This document shows positions 1 to 8,600 of a stretch of DNA of 64,000 bases, piece after piece. Positions within the stretch are counted from its first letter, which is position 1. The number at the start of each line of letters is the position of its first letter. Where the stretch lies: contig JBBDPC010000033.1 of the NCBI GenBank assembly GCA_040876735.1, positions 1 to 64,000 of the forward strand, given 5' to 3'. The notes under the pieces were generated by a model, which did not search any database, was not told the DNA's origin, and saw only the letters and a list, made by a program, of their open reading frames with translations. The stretch is from Natronomicrosphaera sp040876735. GTDB taxonomy: Bacteria > Planctomycetota > Phycisphaerae > Phycisphaerales > Phycisphaeraceae. The position numbers were made by a program, and so were the translations under genes.

Positions 1-1
1 C

Positions 2-20
2 TGGAAGCCGTGGGCTTCCA
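2..20. terminator. small perfect hairpin at window start
   Basis: An 8-bp stem (TGGAAGCC / GGCTTCCA) with a 3-nt loop lies at the extreme left edge. It could be the terminator of a gene lying outside the window, but no T-tract follows, so this is weak. Confidence 0.25.
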
Positions 21-132
21 TGAAGGGGCGGGGCGGCGGAGGTGTGCGCGCGGGGGTGGTAAGATATGGGCCGGGGGTGTTTAATATATGTTGAACTTGC
101 GTGAAACCCGTGCGCACGGGGGTGCCGGGGGC

Positions 133-138
133 TAGAAT
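133..138 (+). promoter_or_regulatory. -10-like TAGAAT, 6 nt before ATG (leaderless candidate)
   Basis: TAGAAT ends 6 nt before the ATG at 145, and no Shine-Dalgarno sequence fits in between. If it is a -10 box, transcription would begin at or next to the A of the start codon. No convincing -35 is visible. The same arrangement recurs before four other genes here, which is the main reason to record it. Confidence 0.45.
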
Positions 139-144
139 GCGGGC

Positions 145-819
145 ATGTGTGGCAGGTATGTGATTACGTCGTCGTCGGCGCAACTGGCGGCGTTGTTTGA
201 GGCGGAGCCGAGGGTGCGGCTGGCGCCGCGGTATAACGTGGCGCCGACGCAGCCGGTGGCGGTGGTGCGGACGGACCGCGAGGGTGGCCGACGGACGCTG
301 GACCTGGTGCGGTGGGGGCTGGTGCCGTGGTGGGCGAAGGACGTGAAGCTGGGGAACCGGCTGATCAATGCGCGGTCGGAGACGGCGGCGGAGAAGCCGG
401 CGTTCAAGGCGGCGATGCGGTATCGGCGGTGCCTGGTGGTGGCGGACGGGTTTTACGAGTGGCAGCGGCGCGGGCCGGTGAAGCAGCCGCACTTGATTCA
501 GATGGCGGACGAGCAGCCGTTCGCAATGGCGGGGCTGTGGGAACATTGGCAGGATGCGAACGGGAACGAGCTGGAGACGTGCGCGATTCTGACGACGCCG
601 GCCAACGCGATGCTGTCGAAGCTGCACGAGCGGATGCCGGCCATTCTGGAGGCGGAGGATTACCTGGCCTGGCTGGACCCGCGGCAGACCGATGCGCAGG
701 CGGCGGGGGCGCTGTTGCGGCCGATGGCGGCGGAGCGGATGATGCATCACCCGGTGAGTCTGCATGTGAACAATCCGCGGCATGATGATGCGCGATGTGT
801 GGCGCCGGTGGGTGGGTGA
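145..819 (+). CDS. SRAP family (YedK/HMCES-like) abasic-site protein
   Basis: This 224-residue protein matches the SOS response-associated peptidase family, which covalently captures abasic sites in single-stranded DNA through its N-terminal cysteine. The start MCGRY places Cys2 exactly where the family needs it after Met removal. Other expected residues are present: Asn75 and Arg77 in NARSE, Glu105 in GFYEW and His161 in LHERMP, matching the known Asn75/Glu105/His160 set of E. coli YedK almost position for position. Length is normal. There is no SD; a TAGAAT hexamer sits 6 nt upstream. It stands alone ahead of pdxH and no SOS box is evident. Confidence 0.95.
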   Translation: MCGRYVITSSSAQLAALFEAEPRVRLAPRYNVAPTQPVAVVRTDREGGRRTLDLVRWGLVPWWAKDVKLGNRLINARSETAAEKPAFKAAMRYRRCLVVADGFYEWQRRGPVKQPHLIQMADEQPFAMAGLWEHWQDANGNELETCAILTTPANAMLSKLHERMPAILEAEDYLAWLDPRQTDAQAAGALLRPMAAERMMHHPVSLHVNNPRHDDARCVAPVGG

Positions 820-843
820 GGGTCGATCTTACTGGTGTGGGGA

Positions 844-865
844 CTGGGCGACTGAAGTCGCCCAG
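844..865. repeat. palindrome GGGCGACT-AAGTCGCCC, intergenic copy
   Basis: Perfect 10-bp arms, CTGGGCGACT and AGTCGCCCAG, separated by GA, lie between the SRAP gene and pdxH. A closely related palindrome occurs at 46726-46751 inside an RND permease gene, so this is a dispersed REP-like element. It may also act as a terminator, though no T-tract follows. Confidence 0.7.
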
Positions 866-892
866 CCTCGTGGGGGTTAGGGAGGTTGTGTG

Positions 893-1549
893 ATGGGTGC
901 AGGGGTGTCGGTGGCGGAATTGCGGCAGGAGTATGACCGGGCGGGGTTGCGCGAGCAGGACGTGGCGTCTGATGCGATGGCGCAGTTCGGGCGATGGCTG
1001 CGAGAAGCGTGCGAGGCGAAGATCATTGAGCCCAATGCGATGACGCTGGCGACGTGCGGGGCAGACGGGATGCCGGCGGCGCGGGTGGTGCTGCTGAAGG
1101 AGTATGACGCGCAGGGCTTCGTGTTTTACACGAGCTATCTCAGCGACAAGGCGCGGGAGCTGGCGGAGAATCCGCAGGCGTCGCTGGTGTTCTGGTGGGA
1201 CGTGCTGCAACGGCAGGTGCGGGCGGCGGGGACGGTGACGCGGGTGAGCGAGGCGGAGGCGGACGCCTACTTTGCCAGCCGGCCGCGTGCGAGCCAGATC
1301 GGGGCGTGGGCGTCGCGGCAGAGCGCGGCGATCGGGGGGCATGACGTGCTTGAAGCGCAGTTCGTGGCCTTGAGCAAGCGGTTTGAAGGCGTGGACGTGC
1401 CCCGGCCAGACTTCTGGGGCGGGTATCGGCTGCGTCCGCGGCGGGTGGAGTTCTGGCAGGGGCAGCGGAGTCGGCTGCACGACCGGTTGTGTTACGAGCG
1501 TGCGGGGGCGGGGGCGGGAGCGTGGCGGGTGGTGCGGTTGTCGCCGTGA
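893..1549 (+). CDS. pdxH: pyridoxamine 5'-phosphate oxidase
   Basis: This 218-residue FMN enzyme oxidises pyridoxine/pyridoxamine 5'-phosphate to pyridoxal 5'-phosphate. The family pattern is clear: the N-terminal half carries NAMTLATCGADGMPAARVVL, followed by GFVFYTSYLSDKARELAENP and LVFWW of the split-barrel FMN site. The C-terminal PNPOx dimerisation region has the WGGYRLRPRRVEFWQGQRSR motif and the terminal WRVVRLSP. I chose the ATG at 893 rather than the GTG just before it because GGAGG at 881-885 is 7 nt away. No PLP-pathway neighbours are present, so it is probably a monocistronic housekeeping gene. Confidence 0.95.
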   Translation: MGAGVSVAELRQEYDRAGLREQDVASDAMAQFGRWLREACEAKIIEPNAMTLATCGADGMPAARVVLLKEYDAQGFVFYTSYLSDKARELAENPQASLVFWWDVLQRQVRAAGTVTRVSEAEADAYFASRPRASQIGAWASRQSAAIGGHDVLEAQFVALSKRFEGVDVPRPDFWGGYRLRPRRVEFWQGQRSRLHDRLCYERAGAGAGAWRVVRLSP

Positions 1550-1661
1550 TGGGGCCTTGATTGGCGTCTGATCCGGCCTTTGGGGACTGATCCGACCCTT
1601 CGGCGCTGCGCTTCTCAGGGCTCGGCTTGAGGGGGGTGTGAACCGGGGCGGGGGGATGGCG

Positions 1662-1667
1662 TAGAAT
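1662..1667 (+). promoter_or_regulatory. -10-like TAGAAT, 8 nt before ATG (leaderless candidate)
   Basis: TAGAAT ends 8 nt before the ATG at 1676, with only G-rich sequence between. The hexamer is identical to the one before the SRAP gene. No clear -35 is present. Confidence 0.4.
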
Positions 1668-1675
1668 GGGGGGTC

Positions 1676-4006
1676 ATGTGGTTGAAATGGTTGCCTTGGC
1701 GTTTTGTGGTTTCGCGGCTGGCACGGTCGCGCGGGTTTGTGGACCCGATTCATTTGTTGTCGGTGGTGCACCGGTTTTCGCAGCCGTCGGAAGTGACGGA
1801 GCCGGTGGAGTTGGTGCGTGCGGGGATGATCTTTCACGCGCGGGGGCTGATTAACTCCCGGGCGATTCAGCACAACCTGGACTGGGTCTGGCCGCACTGG
1901 GTGGAGCGTCAGTTCGACCCGATGGACAAGGCGTTCGTGCCGCGTGCGTTTTCGCTGACGCATGTGAACCTGACGCATCGCAACTGGACGGCGGTGGGTT
2001 TGCCGGACTGGGACTGGCTGCCGATCGTCGATCCGCGTGGGCTGGTGACGCCGTTGCTGGACGGGTGGTCGCTGGACGTGTGGCTGCTGCCGGATGAGGA
2101 CGATGCTTCCGGGGGGCCACTGCTGCCGTCGAAGTTGAAAGCGGAGCAGGTGCGGCAGCGGCTGGAGCTTGAGCCGGGCGAGTCGGGGCTATGGATGCAC
2201 ACGCGGGCCGAGCAGGCGGGGGCGTGGGTGGACGAGGCGGTGTCGGTGGTGACGGACGGAGGCGTGCCGCAGTGCCGGCTGAAGGCGGAGGGGCTGTTGC
2301 CCGGCGGGGGCTGGCTGGCGGTTTCGGTTCGGCCGGCGAACCCGGAGGGGATCAGCTTCATTCACGAGATGGATTACGACGCGGGCACGGCCCGGCTGCG
2401 GGTGAACGAGCAGGACAACGTGCGCTTCGAGCAGACGCCGGAGCGGATGTGCATGTCGCATTACCATGAGGGGGATGTGCTGCTGCACCTGGGCGACAGC
2501 CAAGCGCCGCCTGCAGAGGCGGCGCACATGGAATGCCGAGTGGGCCTGGCGACGGCGGCGGCGCTCTACCGGCTGGAGCCGGGGCAGGCGCGGTCGGTGG
2601 AAGTGCGGGTGCCGTTGCGCGAGTCGGAGAACGTGGAGCCGGAGGCGAGCCGGCGGGGCACGCTGGTGCCGGGCAAGCGGGCGAGTTGGGACGAGGCGAT
2701 GGCCGGCGTGTGCGAGCTTCGCATTCCCGAGCGGTGGATGCAGTTTCTGTATGACGCGGCGGTGCGGAACCTGGTGTTACACGCGCCGGGGGAGGTGTAT
2801 CCGGGGCCGTACACGTATCGCCGATTCTGGTTCCGCGACGCGGCGTACATTCTGGAAGCGCTCGGATGCGTGGGCATGTTCGGCCGGGTGAAGCGGGCGA
2901 TCGATCTGTTCCCGAGTCACCAGACCGGCCGGGGCTATTTCCGGTCGCAAGATGGCGAGTGGGACTCCAACGGCGCCGCGATCTGGGCGATCCACCGCTG
3001 GTCGCAACTCTCGGGCGAACCGGTGCCAGACGAACTGGCGAAAGCGGCGGTGCGTGGCGCGGAGTGGATCGAGAACAAGCGGACGAACCCGACGGGCAAG
3101 AAGCCGCACGCGGGCCTGCTCCCCGCCGGGTTCAGTGCCGAGCACCTCGGGCCCAACGACTTTTACTACTGGGATGACTTCTGGTCGGTGGCCGGGTTGC
3201 AGTCGGCGGCGGCGATCGAGCGGGCACGCGGCAAGCCGGCGTGGGTCGAGCGGTTCGAGCAATCGGCGGCGAGCCTGCTGAAGTCGATCGACCAGAGCCT
3301 GGCGCGGAGCAAGACGGCGAGCGGGCGAGACGTGATCCCGGCGTCGCCCTATCGGCGGATGGATGCGGGGGCGATCGGCTCGATCGCGGGCAGCTATCCG
3401 CTTCGCGTCTGGCCGGCGGACGACGCCCGGCTGATGGGCACGATGAACTTCCTGCTCGACCGTTGCATGGTGCGCGGCGGCTTCTTCCAGGACATGATCC
3501 ACTCGGGCATCAATCCCTACCTCACGCTGCAGATGGCGCAGGTGCTGCTGCGTAATGATGACCCGCGGTACTGGCCGCTGGTGCAGGCGGTGGCGGATCT
3601 GGCGTCGCCGACGGGGCAGTGGCCCGAGGCGGTGCATCCGGGCACGGGCGGCGGGTGCATGGGCGACGGCCAGCACATCTGGGCGGCGGCGGAGTGGGTG
3701 CTGATGATGCGGGCGCTGTTCGTGCGCGAGGAAGATGACCGGCTGGTGCTGGGGTCCGGGCTGCCGGAAGCGTGGCTGGAGGCGGGCGGCGAGCCGTTGC
3801 GGTTCGGCCCGGCGCAGACGGTGTGGGGCCCGGTGACGGTGACGGTGACGCCGGGCGAGCAGGCGGTGGAGGTGACGTGGGAGGGCGCGTGGCGGGATGC
3901 GGCGCCGACGGTGGACGTGGTGCTGACGGGCTGCGGGCGGACGCGCGTGGCGGGCGATGCGGGTAAGGTGACGATGCAGCGGGCGGGGGCGTCGCAGGGG
4001 GTGTGA
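1676..4006 (+). CDS. six-hairpin (alpha/alpha) glycosidase-like protein
   Basis: 776 residues, with no signal peptide that I can defend (the N-terminus is basic and aromatic: MWLKWLPWRFVVSRLARSR). The first ~350 residues look like a beta-rich N-terminal domain. From about residue 350 on, the sequence is typical of (alpha/alpha)6-barrel glycosidases: TYRRFWFRDAAYILEAL, DGEWDSNGAAIWAIHRW, a DFYYWDDFWSVAGL block and a late GQWPEAVHPGTGGGCMGDG loop. The acidic residues in RDAAY, DGEWDSN and WPE are candidate catalytic positions, but I cannot assign a GH family. It is followed 140 bp later by a GT4 glycosyltransferase in the same direction, so a joint role in making or trimming a glycan or glycolipid is possible. 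Confidence 0.7.
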   Translation: MWLKWLPWRFVVSRLARSRGFVDPIHLLSVVHRFSQPSEVTEPVELVRAGMIFHARGLINSRAIQHNLDWVWPHWVERQFDPMDKAFVPRAFSLTHVNLTHRNWTAVGLPDWDWLPIVDPRGLVTPLLDGWSLDVWLLPDEDDASGGPLLPSKLKAEQVRQRLELEPGESGLWMHTRAEQAGAWVDEAVSVVTDGGVPQCRLKAEGLLPGGGWLAVSVRPANPEGISFIHEMDYDAGTARLRVNEQDNVRFEQTPERMCMSHYHEGDVLLHLGDSQAPPAEAAHMECRVGLATAAALYRLEPGQARSVEVRVPLRESENVEPEASRRGTLVPGKRASWDEAMAGVCELRIPERWMQFLYDAAVRNLVLHAPGEVYPGPYTYRRFWFRDAAYILEALGCVGMFGRVKRAIDLFPSHQTGRGYFRSQDGEWDSNGAAIWAIHRWSQLSGEPVPDELAKAAVRGAEWIENKRTNPTGKKPHAGLLPAGFSAEHLGPNDFYYWDDFWSVAGLQSAAAIERARGKPAWVERFEQSAASLLKSIDQSLARSKTASGRDVIPASPYRRMDAGAIGSIAGSYPLRVWPADDARLMGTMNFLLDRCMVRGGFFQDMIHSGINPYLTLQMAQVLLRNDDPRYWPLVQAVADLASPTGQWPEAVHPGTGGGCMGDGQHIWAAAEWVLMMRALFVREEDDRLVLGSGLPEAWLEAGGEPLRFGPAQTVWGPVTVTVTPGEQAVEVTWEGAWRDAAPTVDVVLTGCGRTRVAGDAGKVTMQRAGASQGV

Positions 4007-4009
4007 CGT

Positions 4010-4142
4010 TTTTACTCCCCTCCCTTCGGGAGGGGGCTGGGGGAGGGTGTCACCGGATGCCCTGCGTCACTGGCGCGGATGGAGATTCAAGGGAGGCCGG
4101 CGACGCCCTCCCCCAACCCCTCCCGAAGGGAGGGGAGTAAAA
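4010..4142. repeat. REP-A palindromic element, copy 1
   Basis: Two arms of 41-42 nt (4010-4051 and 4102-4142) are inverted copies with about three differences. Each arm holds a smaller palindrome, CTCCCTTCGGGAGGGG. The 50-nt core between them resembles the core of the second copy near 28750-28945. The element starts 3 nt after the glycosidase stop and ends 4 nt before the GT4 start, so it fills the whole gap and its right arm forms the GT4 leader. Confidence 0.85.
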
Positions 4143-4146
4143 TGCC

Positions 4147-5424
4147 ATGCCTTTGAAGATCCTCATGATGACGAACACCTACCTGCCCCACGTCGGAGGC
4201 GTGGCGCGGTCGGTGCATTCGTTCGCCGAGGCGCTGCGCTACCGCGGGCATCGGGTGAAGATCGTGGCGCCGACGTTCAAGGGCATGCCCCGGCATGAGG
4301 TGCACGTCCTGCGCGTGCCCGCCATTCAGAAGTTCAACGGCAGCGACTTCTCCGTCCGCCTCCCCGTGCCGGGTCTGCTCACCTGGGCGGTCGAATCCTT
4401 CAAGCCCGACATCGTCCACGCCCACCACCCGTTCCTGCTCGGCGACACCGCCCTCCGCCTCGCCCGCTGGCACAACCTCCCGCTCGTCTTCACCCACCAC
4501 ACCATGTACGAGCAGTACACCCATTACGTGCCCGGCGACTCCACCGCCATGCGCCAGTTCGCCATCCGCCTCGCCAGCGACTTCTGCAACCTCTGCGACC
4601 ACGTCATCGCCCCCTCCGACTCCATCCGCGACCTGCTCCGCCAACGCCGGGTCACCACGCCCATCACCACCATCCCCACCGGCATCGACCCCCGCGTGTT
4701 CGGCGCCGGCGACGGCCACGCCGCCCGCCAGCGCCACCAGATCCCCACCGACGCCTTCGTCCTCGGCCACGTCGGCCGACTCGCGCCGGAAAAGAACCTC
4801 GCCCTGCTCGCCCGCGCCACCGCCGCCGTCGCCCGCCACCACCCGCACGTCCACGTGCTCATCGTCGGCGCCGGCCCCTCCGAGCCGGACATCCGCCAAG
4901 CCTTCGCCGCTGCCGGCGTGCCCGACCAACTCCACCTCACCGGCCCGCTCAAGGGCCAGCCGCTCGTCGACGCCTACCACGCCATGGACCTGTTCGCCTT
5001 CGCCTCGCTCAGCGAGACCCAGGGCATGGTGCTCGCCGAGGCCATGACCGCCGGCATCCCTGTCGTCGCCGTCGACGCCCCCGGCGTCCGCGAGGTCGTC
5101 GTCGACGGCCAAACCGGCACGCTTCTGCCCACCGCCGACGAAACCGCGCTCACCCAGGCCCTCCAGAACATCGTTCAGATGCCCGCCGACGCCCGCCGTC
5201 AACTCGCCGCCGGCGCGAAGCAACGGGCCGAGGCATTTTCCTTAGACTCCAGCACACAACGACTTATCGAAACCTATGAACGGATCACCGAAGCGGGCCT
5301 GATCGCCGATCGCCCCGACGACAACGCCTGGACCCGCACGCTGCGGATGATCGAAACCGAATGGAACCTCTGGAACCAGCGCACTGAGGCGGCGTGGAAC
5401 TCCCTGCGTGAGGGCGGGCCGTGA
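4147..5424 (+). CDS. glycosyltransferase family 4, diacylglycerol-glucosyltransferase-like
   Basis: A 425-residue GT-B enzyme. The N-terminal domain opens with KILMMTNTYLPHVGGVARSV, the acceptor-side pattern of GT4 enzymes. FTHHTMYEQYTHYVPGDS resembles the lipid-acceptor segment of 1,2-diacylglycerol 3-glucosyltransferases. The C-terminal domain has GHVGRLAPEKNLALLARA, then the donor-binding block SLSETQGMVLAEAMTAGIPV containing the E-x7-E motif. A membrane glycolipid product fits this subgroup, but the sugar and acceptor cannot be read from the sequence. The final ~50 residues are an unusual Trp-rich extension (AWTRTLRMIETEWNLWNQ). The leader is made of the REP-A right arm, with no good SD. 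Confidence 0.85.
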   Translation: MPLKILMMTNTYLPHVGGVARSVHSFAEALRYRGHRVKIVAPTFKGMPRHEVHVLRVPAIQKFNGSDFSVRLPVPGLLTWAVESFKPDIVHAHHPFLLGDTALRLARWHNLPLVFTHHTMYEQYTHYVPGDSTAMRQFAIRLASDFCNLCDHVIAPSDSIRDLLRQRRVTTPITTIPTGIDPRVFGAGDGHAARQRHQIPTDAFVLGHVGRLAPEKNLALLARATAAVARHHPHVHVLIVGAGPSEPDIRQAFAAAGVPDQLHLTGPLKGQPLVDAYHAMDLFAFASLSETQGMVLAEAMTAGIPVVAVDAPGVREVVVDGQTGTLLPTADETALTQALQNIVQMPADARRQLAAGAKQRAEAFSLDSSTQRLIETYERITEAGLIADRPDDNAWTRTLRMIETEWNLWNQRTEAAWNSLREGGP

Positions 5425-5464
5425 GCGATGTTCAGCCTGAACGGTGCCCCGGTTGCCTGCCCCC

Positions 5465-5495
5465 AATCAGCCATCAAAAATCAGAAATCAGCAAT
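5465..5495. repeat. degenerate 7-bp tandem array (AATCAGN)
   Basis: Four units read AATCAGC, CATCAAA, AATCAGA, AATCAGC with a strict 7-bp period, 40 bp after the GT4 stop. The rest of the 240-bp gap to the ABC gene holds two copies of GCACAGGCG and nothing else I recognise. Similar heptad arrays with other units occur near 35934, 41660 and 45060. Confidence 0.6.
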
Positions 5496-5664
5496 GCCCC
5501 CGAACGCCGCGACTTTTCATCACCGACCGGCGATCTGGCCGACGCTGGACGTAGCTCCGGCGATTCGCTAGGCTCGGTGGAAGCGCTGCACCGCCCGCGC
5601 TCGCATCATTCCCGGTTGCCGGAGCACAGGCGGCACAGGCGGCAGGCAGGGAGTTGAAAGCCTT

Positions 5665-8600
5665 ATGTCGAGCCAACGGACGGCCGGCGCGGCCTCCACG
5701 CGCGGCGATCACACTTTCGCCCGCCTGGCCGCACTGCTCAGACCCTACTGGGTTCGACTCGTGATCGCTCTGGCCATGCTCATCGGCCTGACGGCGACCA
5801 ATATCATTGTGCCCCAGCTCATCGCCGTCGTCTTCAGCCGGGTCTTCCCCGACGGCAACTACACCCTGCTCTGGGTCATCCTCTTTTCCATCCTCAGTCT
5901 CTACGCGGTCCGCAACTACCTCTACTTCCGCTCCAAGTACACCGCCGTCCAGGTCGGCGAAGATGTCTGCTTCACGCTCCGCAACCAGCTTTTCGAGCGG
6001 TTGCAGCAGATGAACATGCGCTACTACCGCCAGTCCAAGCCCGGCCAGCTCTCCAGCCGGGTGATGAACGACAGCTTCGTCATCCAGGAATTCATCCAGT
6101 CCGAGGTCCCCAAGCTGCTGACCGCCCTGCTGCTGTTTCTCGGCGTCGTCGCGGTCATCTACGCCACCAACTGGCAGCTCGCGCTGGCCTCCACCATCCT
6201 GCTACCGCTGCACCTGGTCGCCTTCCACTACTTCAAGGCTCCGATCAAAAGCGCCAGCCGCACCGCCCAGGAACACCTGGCCAGCGCCCACGGCAACCTG
6301 ATCGAAAAGTTCCTCGGCGTCGAGGTCGTCAAAGGCTTCACCGGCGAAGCCCGCGAAAGCCAGGCCTTCCAGGAAGCGATCGACCGCTCACGCCAGAGCC
6401 AGCTCAAAAGTCAGAAGTACCATGTCATGCAGAAGGTCGCCGTCGACCTGCTCATCGGCATGGGCTACATCCTGCTCATCGGCTTCGGCGCCTACCAGGT
6501 CATCACGCTCGAACGGCTGGACCTGGGCCAGTTCGTCGCCTTCTTCTGGTACGTCAAGCTCCTGGACCCCACCATCACCGAAATGATGGGCGGCTTCGCC
6601 AAGCTCACCAAGGCCACCGCCTGCATGGACCGCGTCTTCGAACTGCTGGACAACCCCGGCGACGAACAGGCCCGCGAAGACCGCGGCGCCCAGACGCCCG
6701 ACATCCGCGGCGCCGTCCGCTTCGAGTCGGTCAGCTTCCGCTACGACGACGGGCCCCGCGTGCTCGAGGACGTCAGCTTCGCCATCGAAGCCGGCCAGGT
6801 CTGCGCCATCGTCGGCCCCTCCGGCGCGGGCAAGAGCACGCTCGTCAGCCTCGTGCCCCGCTTCAACGAGCCGGAGAACGGCAAGATCTTCATCGACGAC
6901 CGCGATACGCACGACATCAACCTGCAACACCTCCGCCAGGCGATCGGCGTCGCGTTTCAGGAATGCTTCCTGTTCAACAGCTCGATCCTGGAGAACCTCC
7001 GCTACGCCTCGCCCGACGCCAACCGGCAGCGGATCATCGACGTCGCCGGCCGCACCGGCGCCCACGAGTTCATCATGAAGCTGCCGCACGGCTACGACAC
7101 GCTGCTGGGCGAAAGCGGCGTCAACCTCTCGCGCGGGCAGAAGCAGCAGATCGCCCTCACCCGGGCCATGCTCAAGAATCCGCGCATTCTCATCCTCGAC
7201 GAGGCCACCGCCTCCGTCGACACCGCCCGCGAGTCGCAGATCGTCCCCTCCATTCTCGAGTTCATGCAAGGCAAGACCACGCTCATGATCACCCACCGCC
7301 CCGAACTGCTCAAGCACGCCGACGTCGTGCTCTATGTCAATGAAGGCCGGCTGGTCTCCATCGAACACCGCCGTAAACCGACCGACCCCGCCTCCACGGC
7401 CGGGCCCGACGCCGACCACGCCGCCCCCGATCACGACCTCGTCGATCTCGACAGCGCCGACGATGGCCCGGACCGCCCCGGCGATCACGATCGCGAGCGC
7501 GAAGCCTCGGGCACCTGGGGCTCGCTGGCCAGCCTCGCCCTGGCCGCCACGCTCGCCGCCGCCCTGCTCGCCGCGCCTGCGCGGGCCCAGGAGGCCGATG
7601 GCGCCGATCCCACCGATGACGTGCAGGCCGTCGACGAGACCGAGCCGGTGGGCGATGACGCCGAAGCCGAGCCCGAGCCTGCCGCCCTCGACGACGTGCC
7701 GGAGCTGGATCACCCCTGGGGCCGGTTCCTGCCCATGCCTGGCCTCACGTCCACGCAGGCGGGCGAGTTGATCGACGTGGTCACCACCCATGCCCGCCTC
7801 GAACTGGGCTACCAGCGTGCCCCCCGCGACGCCGCCGAGCGTATGCCCCCGCCGCCGGACGGTCTCGACAGCCTGGTCCACCTTCAACGCGAAGACGGCG
7901 ACGGCCGCCACCTCATCCAGCTCGGCTACCGCCCGTTCATGAGCCGGCCCACCCACGTCTGGCTCTATGGGGAACGCCACGTCGGCAACGACGTCAGCCG
8001 CAACGGCGACCTCGATGCCCTCGTCGATCTGATCGAGCAGGCCGTCCCTGACGCGGATCACGAAGCGCCCCTCCTGCGTGTCGCCGACCTCAGCTCGCGC
8101 ATCATCGCGCTCAGCTACGTCGAGGCCGACCGTGCCGTCGGTGTGCTCAAAAGCCTAGGCTACGAGGCCATCGAATACCGCGCCGACGGTGACGCCGTGG
8201 GCCGGTCACGCATCATCCAGCCCACCAACAACGTCAACCCCGACAACCTGCCCATCATCATCGCCATGCCCGGGTCCGACGCGACCAACATGGTCGGCGG
8301 CGCCAACGGCGACGCCGCCGACCTGCCGCCCACGTCGGCCAGCCCCATGATGGAGCTGATGGTCATGTACCATCCCGCCCAGCCCGATCAGTTCACCGAC
8401 ATCGCCAACCTCATCCGCGACAAGATCGACCGGCCCGCGCGGCAGATCCTCATCGAAGCCATGGTGCTGGAAATCTCCGAGACCGGGCTGCAACAGCTCG
8501 GCGTCGACTGGTCCTACATGCAGGGCCGGCCCTTCTCCGGCCAGCACGGCGACAACGTCCAGGACCTCCAGCTCGGACGGCTGCCCGAGTTCCCCTCCGG

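Noticed and set aside
404..1978. 524-codon open frame on the - strand across SRAP, pdxH and the glycosidase-like gene
   Set aside because: It runs antisense to genes with clear catalytic residues and reads as Arg/Pro/His-rich nonsense, the usual shadow of high-GC coding DNA.
6388..8061. 557-codon - strand frame inside the ABC-secretin gene
   Set aside because: Antisense shadow with Gly/Val-rich filler and no motif.
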